NCBI GenBank assembly: GCA_964036275.1
Contig: OZ038433.1
Location: 34,381,336-34,445,335, forward strand
Direction: 5' to 3'
Length of the DNA: 64,000 nt
Source of the DNA: Litoditis marina
Taxonomy: Eukaryota > Nematoda > Chromadorea > Rhabditida > Rhabditidae
Numbering within the stretch: position 1 is the first letter of the stretch; the number at the start of each line of letters is the position of its first letter. The notes under the pieces are model-generated. The model was not told the origin of the DNA and ran no database searches. It was given only the letters and a program-made list of their open reading frames with translations. This document shows positions 36,554 to 48,800 of this stretch, one piece after another. Both the position numbers and the translations under genes were made by a program.

Positions 36554-39500
36554 ATGTCTCCTCGTAAACGAGTAGCCATCGTGGGTGCTGGTCCGTCCGG
36601 CCTACCCAGCATAAGGTGAGTTGTTTGCGAAGATATAAAAATTAATATGTGAAATATAGTATGTTCTTTTCAGAACAGAAGTTGCGTTTAGAGAAACCTA
36701 TTATGTTATTTCGATACCTGTTCAATTTGTAACGTAATCGTGGTATCCACAAATACTGTCTTAAAATAAGTTTTGGATATTCCACACAATTCAACGGAAA
36801 CAGGCAAAAACATAGAAAACACTCCGATAACGTTCGCACCTAAACCTGATGTGATCAAAGTTTAGTCTAAACCACATCAGTGCGTAAAAGGGACATATTT
36901 TATTATTTCATGTTTAACGGCATAATCGGAGATGCATTTTGTTGTTATTGTGAACATTTTTCAACTATTATATTTTCAGACATGCGCTTTTGTACGATGT
37001 GGATGTGACATGTTTCGAGGCGAGTGACAACTACGGTGGACTATGGAGATACAAGCCAAATGAAACCGACGGTGAGCTAGCATTGAGAGCACGTTTGATC
37101 ATAGAAAAACTCAATGGCCTTCACCAAGACGACACTTTCTCGCAAAGTGAATAGCTCAAGTGATGAAGAGTACACAAATGCATTGGTTTAATCCGATACC
37201 TACATTGTTTAAAAAAATATAGACGTTTGCAATAGTCTGTTACTCGAATTGGTGAACGTGGAAATGAGAAAGTTTAGGATTCTGTTTGACATTAATTCGA
37301 GAGTTGTTCATCTTAGTTTGATTTGGTATTTTTCAGAATCCTCGGTCATGAAATCGACTGTCATCAATTCGTGCAAAGAAATGACGGCATTCTCCGATTT
37401 CCCACCTCCACCCGAAATGGCGAATTTCATGCACAATACAGAAATGTACAGGTGAACATGAGTAATAGCATATTTCCCATTTAGTTAACTTTCATTACTC
37501 AAGGAGACAAAAATATGAATGGTTCTCTTGTCTTCACCATATAACAATAAAATGTGATGCATAATACTTCTAACTTGAGACTTGTGCCATAAATGAACGG
37601 AAAAGGAACAACCTCTCATGCAGAGAGGTCCTATTTCAGATACTTCAAGCTGTACGCTCAACACTACAATCTTTCCAAGTACATCAAATTCAACCATAAG
37701 GTGCTCAGTGTGAAACGGTCTGCCACATACTCCAAAGACGGAACTTGGGATGTCACCTATACGGACCCGTTAGTTTGTTTTCAGAGCAACGTCACCCCCT
37801 CAACTTTCCAGACCACTTGTGATATCGTATTGATTAGTCATCTGAAATTCATTGGATATCAGCTTCTGATAATCCGTTTTCCGGTTTTGTAAGGTGAAGA
37901 ACAGTTTTTATTCAAACTGAAAAAGATACTAAACATCTACTTTGAGTCTTGTTCAGTTTGTACAAAACTGTACAAATGACGATAAAAAATGTGCACTAAA
38001 ACAGGTCCAATGAACAATATACCGAAATGTTCGATGGAGTTTTGATGTGCTCGGGTCATCACACAATTCCTCACTGGCCAAAACCCTTTCCCGGACAAGA
38101 TGTATTCAAGGGAGAAATTATCCATTCACACAGTTATAAGGATTACAAAGGTGAAGATTGCTTCACGATTCAAGATTGCATCTCCACAAAAGATTACGTG
38201 TGAAAGATACACTCCAATGTGTTTCAATTAAACAATGGCCTGAAGGTACATTATATGACTATAAATTCAGTTTTGTCTCTCATACAAAAATAAATTTCTC
38301 AAACTTGAATGGCTTTATGACTCCATCAAATCTCTCATTGCGCAGGAAACGAGGATAAGGTGGTTGTGGTTGTGGGCGTCGGCAACTCTGGTGGCGACAT
38401 TGCAGTCGAGCTGAGCAGAATATCCAAGAAAGTGAGTGTCCGTCCGATTTTCGTAGTTTAGTTACATTGACTGCAATTGCCTCTTTTGCATTGAACAGAT
38501 TCTCCAGTACAAACAGCGTCCATCGCAGAGGTATCGTAGAGTTTTCCGGCAAATTTGACAGCTCGCGGCTTTTGAAGTACTAAAAATTGAGTAGGCTCTC
38601 GTGAGTAAGATAATTATATTTCAGCAGACCTTGAGTCCTAATACAGTTTTCATATGATACCGCATTGTTGAGTAAGCATTTTTAGGTTTTCCTTGTAACT
38701 CGCAGAGGAACGTGGGTCATGAACAGAATTTACGACCACGGATACCCGGCCGATTTGGCCCTCAACAGGTGACTATGTTTCAGTATTCGCCCCCGTTAAA
38801 GGAGACCGGAACACAATTTACGCAGAGGTTCTGTTTCGGGCTGCTTTTCACTGTATTGAGAACAGAGAGCACAAATAACTCGTATATTAGTTTGATCAGT
38901 CCACGTGACCTTCACATGACAATACCGTGACACGCAACGCGTCCAATCAAAAGCAGGATACAGCAGCTTTACGAGAAACCATGTTGCTCTCCAGTCTCCT
39001 TTAACCCTGTCTACATCTGTACCATAACAAGAATTAAGTCTCCGCTTGGTATGGTATAGGTTCTAGCTAACCGCTGTGTCGAGCGTTGGCAGGGCAGGTC
39101 AGCTTGCTCTTTGCTTGATCTACACACTGTTATCTGTTGGTAAATGATCCACGACCGCTTGAGTCTTTTATTTCCTAAATGATTCAGTTATTCGTTTGGC
39201 CCTTCTTCATCGCTGACGTTTATAGGTGCATGTAGCGTCAGATGCAAAAGTGTAAGAGTAACTAACTGTTTCCACTGAAACGTGAGAGAATATGCAGGCA
39301 ATGACTATCACAAGAGGAGAATGTTTGTACATGTAGGCTATTCACTTTTGCGATTTGTCAAATGTCATTTTCAGTCGCTTCTATGGTGAAGTACAGAAAT
39401 TTCTGCCGTTGTCTGTGATGAATTCGTATGCGGAGAGGAAACTAAACATGAGATTCGATCATGCCCGATACGGACTGAAGCCAGAACACCGATTTCTCGG

Positions 39501-42439
39501 GTAGGCTCGTGTTTTATTATTTTATATTTATAAAATTAAATTGATTCTCTATGATTATGCCAACCACCTTGTGTACTTAACTTTTTTTTCTAATGGTAGG
39601 TATAATCACTGGGAGGAACGAATTTCACTATAGCCAAGAATTTATCTGAACCATTCTGTATAAATGGCATGATAGTTTTCTGGATTTAAAACACAAACAT
39701 AGCATATTTGATAGCCTTTTTTTCTTCTAGAGCACACCCGACCGTGAATGATGAGCTTCCCAACAGAATAGCATCGGGAACCGTTAAGATTAAGCCGAAC
39801 ATTCGGAGATTTACGGAAACGTCAATTGAATTCATGGATGGATCCGTTGTCGAAAATGTTGACAGAGTTATTTTCTCAACCGGGTTCTCGTTCGAGTTCA
39901 ATTTGGTCGAGAACGGAGAGTTGATTCCTGTGGTGGAGAATGAAGTGAGTTGTGTTTGAAAACGGAACACTGGGGTGTGTGCGATTCATAAATAATTGCC
40001 TTCAATTGTGTACATGCAATCGGCCATCACGGAGTCTTTTCTGATTTGTCAGTTACTTTAGATCAATTGAAAACACAACTTTTCGGGTGTTATTATGGAA
40101 ATATGTGCTCACTGAAAGGTGCCACTCAAAATCGTTTCGACCCTGATTCAAGACGATTTTGGTGTTGTTCTCAGAGAATTGGGTCATCATCACTTCAACC
40201 CCTCTGAGAACTTGAAAAGAGGACGAGAAGACTTACCACCGTCTTCTGACGAAGAATGAGTAAGAATGGCATTGCTTTTTCTTCCTCTTTGCTTATTTCT
40301 GCCCTCTTCAGCAACACAACGAGAAACTGTGTGTTACTAAAGAGGGCAGAAAGGAATAATTGTTCCGGTAACGTAGCTCGCACCGAATCAGACAAATATA
40401 TCGCGCGCAGCGCGGAGCGCTGCGCAGATTAGTTTTTTATGCTACGTGTTAGGTGAATGAGTATGGGTTAGAAAGGTAAGATATGGGTTTTGTTTGACAC
40501 TCGTTATACATCCGTTTTCTTGTGCCCCTTAATATTAATTATGTATTTAATAGATATTTACCTCAGGTGGAACTCTACCAATACATGTACCCACTATCTA
40601 CTTCAGATCACAATTCTCTCGCAGTCATCGGTCTCATTCAAGTAAGCCAAATACAGTTTAGAAAGTACAGTACGAAAAAACTAAATTGCGTTCCATCCCG
40701 GTTGCAGTACTCTCAGCACTGTAAGATGAAGTAACTCGTGACCAAAGTGCGTGAGAGAGTGAACATAACCAATAACTCAAAATTGTTCCACTTCAAACTA
40801 TTTATCAGCCAATAATGTTAGATTATCCAAACAATTACAGCCTCTCGGCTCGATAATGCCCATATCCGAAATGCAGTCCAGACTTTTCTTCGAGAGTTTG
40901 GTTGGATCCAACAAATTGCCTTCCAAGTCAGAGGTTTGTTCTCAATACGATAAAAGCCAATGTGTGCTCACAAATTTGAAGATGGTTAAACAACTAGTTT
41001 TTTCAAAAACCTAGATGTGTTTGCTGAAAAATTTAACTAGTTGAATTCCTAGAGCCAGTTCAGCTTTGCAACGGATTCATCTTCTCGATAAACTGATGGA
41101 GGGCTTTTCACCAGCATTAAACAAATTTTCGGTTATTGATATTAGTTATTGAAAGAACCGTAAGCTTTTTAAAGAAGGAAAGGCGTTACAACCAGTTACA
41201 AATATTTTAGACAGTCAAAATTTGAATGTATCGTTTACAGATGAAATGCAATATAGAGAAAAAGATGCACGACATGTGCGACCGATACGTGAAGAGTAGA
41301 AGACATACCATTCAAGTGGGTTCAACTTTCAATAATTGTGGTAGAACATGTTTTCAGCAAAGTCTCAACTCATATCATTTATCAGTGTTTGATCAGTGTT
41401 CACACAATTAGATACGAGACTATAGTACGCACGACCTGTGTTGTGGCTGAACTGTTAGTGATGGAATACCAGTTGGTACCCAATAAGAGGCCAAACATTT
41501 GAAACATTTATAAAAGAAGGTACTTCATTTTCAAGTGGACCTCTTTTTCTTCTCAGGTCGATTACATGACCTACATGGACGAGTTAGCCTCACATATTGG
41601 ATGTGCTCCTAAAATAAAGGAATTGTTCTTGAAAGACCCTCTACTGGCTCTGAAGGTATCTTTTTTCATTTTGATGCAAAGCAGCGGCTTCAAATCGTTC
41701 ATTGAGCTATCTTTAAAATCACCCGCTCAATCGTTTTTTAGAAAGCTATTGAACTCCACAAACTCAAACACTTTTTTTAAATTCACTGCATATATTTTAT
41801 TGGAGAAAAAAGAGTTATAACACCAACGACTTTTTTCGGTCTTCTTCGGTCCGGCTCTACCGTACACCTATCGACTATTCGGACCCCACCCCTGGAGTGG
41901 TGCGAAAGAGGCCATTGAGACAGTGGATGTCAGAGTCTTCAAGGTAAGTGGGTTACTCTACACGATAGTTCTCACTGTAATCATAAATCTCACTGCAATC
42001 ACTGTAATCACTCGTGTCCATTTTTCATCTAACCATTGACCCGAAATATAATAGACTTGTCCAATTTGTTTATTATAAAGGTGGCTTTCTCATTTACTGT
42101 TGACTGATTTGCGAAACAATAAAGCTTCGTATTGACAACTTTTTTCTAGAACAGGAAGGGATGCTACTTTAAAATTTTTTTGAATGGCCCGATCTGTTAT
42201 GTGTCATTATTATTATTATATAAAACCTGTCTGGGCAACTCTTTCTGATTCTACTCTACGGTTCAAGTTCGTATAGTTCGATGGTCAGAATGAACCGTTT
42301 TCGAGTTTATTTTTCTATTACTGTCTATGTCTGAATGTTACAGGGCACCAACAGCGGGCCATATCCGGCAGACAGCGGGGCCATCTACAAAGTGCTCGCG
42401 GTCGCAATTATTGCCATTTTTTTGTATTTCTTGTTCTAA
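36554..42439 (+). CDS. fmo: Flavin-containing monooxygenase B, with damaged 3' splice site
   Basis: Tandem paralogue of monooxygenase A. Fifteen exons: 36554-36615, 36980-37071, 37337-37451, 37640-37768, 38005-38150, 38346-38431, 38686-38768, 39375-39500, 39731-39944, 40567-40641, 40841-40933, 41241-41315, 41557-41655, 41839-41943, 42344-42439. The sum is 531 residues, the same as A. Motifs are GAGPSG (FAD), [31 protein letters not shown] (NADPH), FSTGF, and the C-terminal anchor ([15 protein letters not shown]). Every exon equals its counterpart in A, except that exon 9 here (214 nt) is 136 + 78 nt in A, so one intron differs. Exon 14 should start at 41839, but the bases before it are ttttttcg, not ag. 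The intron before it is 183 nt (61 codons) and in frame, with one stop at 41818-41820. If retained, the product would end before the GPHPW segment and membrane anchor. It may be a recently damaged allele, use non-canonical splicing, or contain a base error. Confidence 0.93.
40403..40437 (+). repeat. GC palindrome repeat, copy 1
   Basis: Contains GCGCAGCGCGGAGCGCTGCG followed by cagattagtttttt. The same 35-base block, with one or two changes, is at 51051-51085. It lies in intron 9 of monooxygenase B. A hairpin-forming inverted repeat TTTCTGCCCTCTT/AAGAGGGCAGAAA lies just upstream at about 40297-40352. Probably the end of a small transposon. Confidence 0.6.
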
Positions 42440-45078
42440 AGCTATGAAGTTTCTACAGCAATTCTAATTTTATACGTTAAAAACTGAAAAGGGAAAGTCC
42501 AGTGCTCTATGAAGAGAAATTTGTCACAACTACCAAAACAGAGAATGATAGTTCGTGCAAAACGTTTACAAACATGTATGACATTCGCTCCATTTTTTTG
42601 CTTTGGAGGATGCAACAATACACGTCTGAAGGGTGGTTGGCCTGAATTGTTTCTATTAAGACACCCACAGTACCCATTCAAGCCTAACTGTAACGCAAAC
42701 ATAACGTTTGTTGGACATACTTTTTGAAACTGTTTGTAGTGTGTATTCATACATACTGTAAAAGTCTCATCAGGAATGAGAATGATAATAGACTGTCGGA
42801 GTTCGCGTTTCTATAAAGAATATCTTTCTCTGCGGATGTGGCTCTCTTTTGCGCAAGCAAATGCGACGAGCACTTATTTCGTTGCACATTGACCTACGCA
42901 AAAGTTTACCGCACTGCCGTTTTCAATTTGTAATCTCCGGTACATAGTATTCAATAACGACAGTTTCCTTCATATTGCTGCTTTCTTCTCGTAAATTGCT
43001 AATCGACAATTATCATGAAATTGAGCTATGTGACTCATGAAATCTTCGACCATGATTTCAAATAACATCAGAGAACATATAGTAGACAATATGGAGCACT
43101 CGTGTTAGTGTAGATTGCAAAATACCTATAAGAGCAAACATATAACTCACTATGAGAGAGGAGAGACCGCGGTATGCTCGGAATGGGAAGTGGGAGAGCC
43201 GGGTGAGAACATGCGCTTGTTTGTCAGGCCATTATACTTCTATTGCAAATGTTTGACAACCAGATCAGAAATGATTTGCGCACGGTTTGTCAGAATGAAC
43301 ATCGATTTCCTCACGGAATATATATCGAACAAAAAGACAAACGCATTTAAACAATAAAACAAATTACTGGTCAAACTAGGTTCCTATGTTTAAAATGGAA
43401 AGAGTATCAACTTTGATGAAGGCGTATTCGAAACAAAGATACACTGTTTCGCTGTTTCAATAATTGTTCCGATTTTCCGTTCAAGGTTATTATAGGTTGA
43501 TTTTGTTCACTTCATATTGTTTCGAGATGGTTCCTTGACAAATGTAAGTTCCTTCGCCAGTGATATTGAGCAATTGCATCTTCCATACTGCATTTTATTT
43601 TTCTTTAAACCGGGTACACAGGCTATCTAAAGGTTTTATATGTCAAAAGTGTATAATTGTGTTGATCGAAACGGTTGAAATACAAATAAGAAATGTTTAT
43701 CAATACTAATAGGACGTTTGTATCATTTTGAAATCAAGATTGAATTTTATCACGTCTCTTCGATTCAAGGTCGCTGGCTTATCAGCTTTCTCCATGGTTC
43801 CATTTTCTTTTCGAGATCTTTCTGAGCTTTCCAGATGGCTAATTTCTGAAATACCATATTACTATTTTTTCAAAAAAATTCGATCTGTGAGTACAATTAG
43901 AAGCAGGCTACTTTATACTATCAATTGTTGAGTTGTTGTCGAGTGTCAATTTGACTGATCAATCAAGTGCTGTAGAGAATAAACTTACGTTATATTTCAA
44001 TCTCCGTTGTTCCATAATACGTGTCATGTTGGGTGCCGCCATGTTTGTGGCTATGGGATATTCCGCCTAAATCACCAGCCTAGCTAGGTCAGTTTATTTA
44101 TTCATTTGGTTTTGGAAGTACACTATTTTCCAACGTGCACACAATAAACAATAACTTCTCCGGACGATTGGAAAAGGAGAACAGTTTATTCGGGATTCAG
44201 TACACACAGTTTTACATTGTGGGACTCCAATTAGGAGAATGCAGAAAAAGTCGAGAGAAATTGTTGACTCGTTCTTACTTTCTACATCGGACTAAACGTG
44301 TGAGTTTATTTTCTCTCTTCAACTTTGCTTCAATACCTTTCTTGAAAACTGACGGGTTAAAAACACGAGAAACAAATCATTTACTACATACAGAAAACAA
44401 TATAAAAGCTACCGTTTTGTCTAGTTTTCCAAAGACGAAAGGAACTTGGACATGTTTGGCTAGATCGCCTTGCGCATACTCTCCGCTTGTGCAGAGAAAG
44501 ACACTGAGAAGTATCGACAACCTAGAAATTGATGTATACATAGAAAGTCTCTCAGAAATAGTTAACAGTTCTGAGGTACTATTGAACAAAGATGGGAGAA
44601 AAATGAAAAAAAATTGTCTCATATCAACATTTTGTGAGTTTTAACTGACTGTTGGAACAAGTAGTAAAAATAATACAAGAATGTGCTTGCATTCTAGTTT
44701 GGATTATACAATCCAATTATAGGAAATTATATCCCAAGCGACACGATCCCATATTGGCACCGGCAACTAATATCATTAGCTGAAACTGACATGAAGGTGT
44801 ATGTGGTAGAGCCATCGACCAGTCTCATTCTCGACGAAGGTTTGAATGAAACCTCGAAGGAAAAGAATTAACCTGTTATCGAGAATACAGGATTGAAAGT
44901 GTGTGAGTTCTGTTCGGTTTCACCTATTTCAGCAAAAAGTGAACAATACGAGGTTTTGAATGAGTGTGCAACAAAAGTAGAACAATACATTTGTTTGCAC
45001 GAAGTTTCGAGTTTTCGAACGGAAAGAAATTTTCGAAATTGAAAAAATGTGAGTTATTACAGTGCAAAGAGTTTTTTT
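42440..45078. other. Spacer between convergent genes, no gene recognised
   Basis: The longest frame, 44135-44644 (169 aa), has no family resemblance and no flanking splice pattern. A short TATTATTATTATATA tract lies near 42207. Nothing else is supported. Confidence 0.45.
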
Positions 45079-45575
45079 TCTCAATTGGCGCCAGCGGGCG
45101 CCAATTGAGAGAAATCTTTGGCGTCAATAATAGAATATGTCACTCCAATTGGTAAAAAATAACTGAAATAAATGACCTTGACCATATAGCACAATTTCCG
45201 ACGGTTTTTTGGTTCGGAACCCTTATTTTTAATCTTGGCGCCAATTGGCGAATAGAAGAGCCGTTCGGCGCCGACCATCGAAAAACTGTGGGTACGAGAG
45301 TCGTATTTATTTACTAAATTCATAGTGCTGACCTCTGTGAACGATTCCGGTCGTTACCCCACTTCGCTCGTTGTTCTAATTTGGCGCCGAATGTTAGCCA
45401 AGGCACCATATATTCTGGTGAAGAATTGAAATTCACTATTAAGACCTGTATGCATAATTTGAAACCATTTCACGCGGAAACACATGTTTTTCAGCTTATG
45501 CCGCCATCCAGCGCCCGCGCCAAGGGCCAAACACAACGTACCAACCCCAAACTCTCGGCGCCGAGCGAAATTTGG
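45079..45575. repeat. GGCGCC/CAATTG hairpin and scattered copies
   Basis: A perfect 14-bp hairpin TCTCAATTGGCGCC / GGCGCCAATTGAGA with a 4-base loop lies at 45079-45110. Further GGCGCC sites lie near 45238, 45267, 45383 and 45558, one as GGCGCCAATTGGCG. This looks like a decayed repeat rather than coding sequence. Confidence 0.5.
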
Positions 45576-45858
45576 GGATCACATAAATTTGTTAATTTTC
45601 AGCCAATTCGGTCCAGTAGTTTTTTCAATGCTATGCGGACATGGGGTGAGAGACGAGGGACGATGGAAAATTTCATACCGACACTAGTACATAACTTTTT
45701 TTTCAAACTTGACCGATTTCTCTAATTTTTTCCAACAAAATATATTTTATAGATCTCTAGCTCTCTCTCTCTCTTTCTTTCTTAAATTCGTACTCATTCT
45801 TGAAGTTTTTATCATATTTGTTTCACATTCGTCGACGTTGATATTTCTTTATTTCAAT

Positions 45859-48800
45859 TCAAAGATTAGCGAAATCTTTTCCCACACCATTTCTGAGAAG
45901 AACAGTTTTTTCATGAGTGAAACTGTCGAATCCATATTTTCCGAAGATGCTGCCCATGCCACTGTTTCCCACACCACCGAAGGGAGCATTGCTCACTGAA
46001 AATCATAAACGTTGTACACAACGACAGAACATTAGTTTTGCTCATTTCTACTAGAACTGGCAACGTGTTGATGAACATTCCAGGGTTTTCTTCATGCTGC
46101 GAGTTTTCTCAAAAAAATGCTTGAACCAGTTCTAAGCCAATTTGCACTTTCTGGGTTTTCGGAAAATTTCGAGTTATCGAGTTTACGAGTTTCGGAAAAC
46201 TTCCAGTTTTCGAGTTATCGAGTTCCGGAAAATTTCGAGTTTCCGAGTTATCGAGTTTTAGAAAATGTCGAGTTTTCGAGTTATCGGTTTCGTAAGAGGT
46301 TTCGAGTTTTCGAGTTAGCGAGCTTCGGAAATTTTCGAGTTTTCGAGTTATCGAGTTATCGGGTTTCGGAAAATCTAATGCGTATACCCCTTTTACGGTA
46401 TCATCCGAAAAGAAAACTGACATAAAGCATGCGACATAACATCGTTAACACAGGCGCCGCCACTGGAAGTGCTGCTGATGAAATCGTGAGCCTAAAATAA
46501 ATTGTATTTCACACTGAAATATCGAAAACAAAAATAAATAGAGTAGTGACTCGTTTAGTATGCTATTGATTTCGTTGAGTTCAGAGGAGGTCAAATTGGG
46601 ATGTGTACCTTCTTGCCATCCTTGGTGAACAAATATGCCGCGAGGGGTTTCTCGTGATCCTTGATGTACTCCACTGCTTCTTCGTAGCCAGAAATAGTGA
46701 GAATCGGAAGAATGGGTCCGAAAATCTGAAGAAATGACACTATAAGAGAGAAATTTCGATTTTCTCTGAAAGTATTCATCATGTTATTGTTATATCAATC
46801 ACAAGAGCACCACTGCCACTTTGAATGTACACAGTGACATGATATTATCGCTTCATGCACAATATGTACCGATTTTCTAACACCATTCCATGATATCCCA
46901 CATAATTACAAGTTTATGGATCATTAACTTTTCATTAACGTTTCATGAGATAGGTGAGTTTGGCTCGTATACCGTCTTTCTTGGTCAAACCTAGTTAACT
47001 ACCGCTTGTTTTGAGATCAAACTACAACGAGGATATCAAGTGCCATACCTCATCCTTCATCAGTTCATCATCTTTCTCGACTTCAACCAGTTGAGGAGGC
47101 AGGAATTTGTTGGCTCGTTCTGCTTCTTCCTTCGCCTTGTAGACTACTTTTCCGGCCGACTTCGAAAGAACCCCGCACAAACGACTGCAACAAGAAACCT
47201 ATATTTATGGAAAGTACACTGTATCAAAAGAGCACACTCTTTCACAAACAACAGAGGTGAAACAAACAAAAAGTTAAAACCACCACCGGAGAATTATAGA
47301 AACATACGAAGATACCAGAATTTTTCTTCAAACAATGCATTGGTTATCACAATGTATTTGGTTTGTAACAATGTATCGTGCGTAGTTGCAATGCTTTCTA
47401 GGTAGAAAGCTCAATATGATGAAAAACCTTATAACACTCTGGCAACGTGGTTGCCAACTTCTATGAATACATTTTCAGCTCAAGTGTGAGCTTTTCATGT
47501 CAATTTGTCATTTTGCAGTAATTTCAAATTGGTTTAGGGTTGTCTCAATGTTTGAAACTGATATGTATGTTTGATCGCGATGCGTTTTCAGGCTGGGTGA
47601 AAACCAAAGTAGAACTCAGTTTCGTATAATGTGTCCGGTAACATACTCGAAGTGTCTCTCGCTTATGATGCGAGCGTATGCTGCATTCTGTTTGAACGGC
47701 GCCATCGAGTCGAGAACTTTGGAAAGGGCCTCCACCAAACGAGGCTTCACTTCGGCTGTGGTTAAGACCTAGAATCGGAAATAGTACGGATGTCCTCAAG
47801 TCTAGTTTAATATCAACACGCGCCAAACTTATTGAGTTTCAACCAAAACTCAACGTGCAAATAAAATTGCGCATGATGTGGGATAGACAAAAACACCGGT
47901 AGCTTTGAAAAGAGCGACTTTGTCTCATAGTAATCATCAAGATATAGACTCACATAGTCGGCTGCCACACAAACTTGTCCACAGTTGAGAATTTTAGGGT
48001 TGACGATTTTTTGAGCGGCATCTTCCAAATCAGCATCAGGTAACACGACAGCCGGACTGTAACTTTTCCGTTTAAATTCACATAATGGAAATGCACCCGG
48101 AATAGTATATGCGTATTAGTGGAACGAAAACTACGCTTTATAGTTATAACAAGAATTGGATAGTTCAATATTCGCCAACCAATTCTAATGATCTTTGAAT
48201 ATAGCCTATAGTTTGTTTCATTCCAACTGAGACCCATTGACATCGTGCTAATATTTTCGGACGAATAGTTCATAGAGCAGACATAATTTCTCAATTTAAA
48301 AGTATTTCAATCAATTTTTCATTCACGTGTTCTTATGGAACTGATCAACCGCAAACAGCAATTTGTAGTTATTTGAAAATCGCCAATGTGGTAAAAAAAA
48401 ACCGTCTGAAAAACTCATTGGCACGCTGTGTAATTAGGAATGACCGAAAGTATACCTCTTTCCTCCCAGCTCCAATGTAACAGGCGTGAGATGTTTCGCG
48501 GCGGCCGCCATGACTATTTTTGCCACCATCGGGTTTCCGGTGTACATAATGTGGTCGAATCTCTCCTTCAACAGTTCAGTTGTTTCCGGAACTCCACCCT
48601 CAACCACGGCAAACAGCTTCTGGAAAAATAGTTAATACACTAAATTATAGATTTTTAATAACAGCCGAGTTGTTTCTGCTCATAACGTGTCTACAACTAA
48701 AGGAAAAAATATATAAATCGCAATAATATAGTATCACCTCATCAAAATATTTTTTGACTAGCGAGGAGATGAGGCCAGAGTACGCAGGACCAATCTCGGA

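Noticed and set aside
40195..40395. 66-aa minus frame in intron 9 of monooxygenase B
   Set aside because: It overlaps an inverted repeat (TTTCTGCCCTCTT) and has no splice or domain support.
44135..44644. 169-aa plus frame
   Set aside because: No recognisable domain, low-complexity charged composition, and no splice or start context.
46109..46425. Opposing frames of 102-104 aa with repeated [10 protein letters not shown] / [12 protein letters not shown]
   Set aside because: Translation of the intron minisatellite. The flanking aldehyde dehydrogenase exons splice across it in phase.
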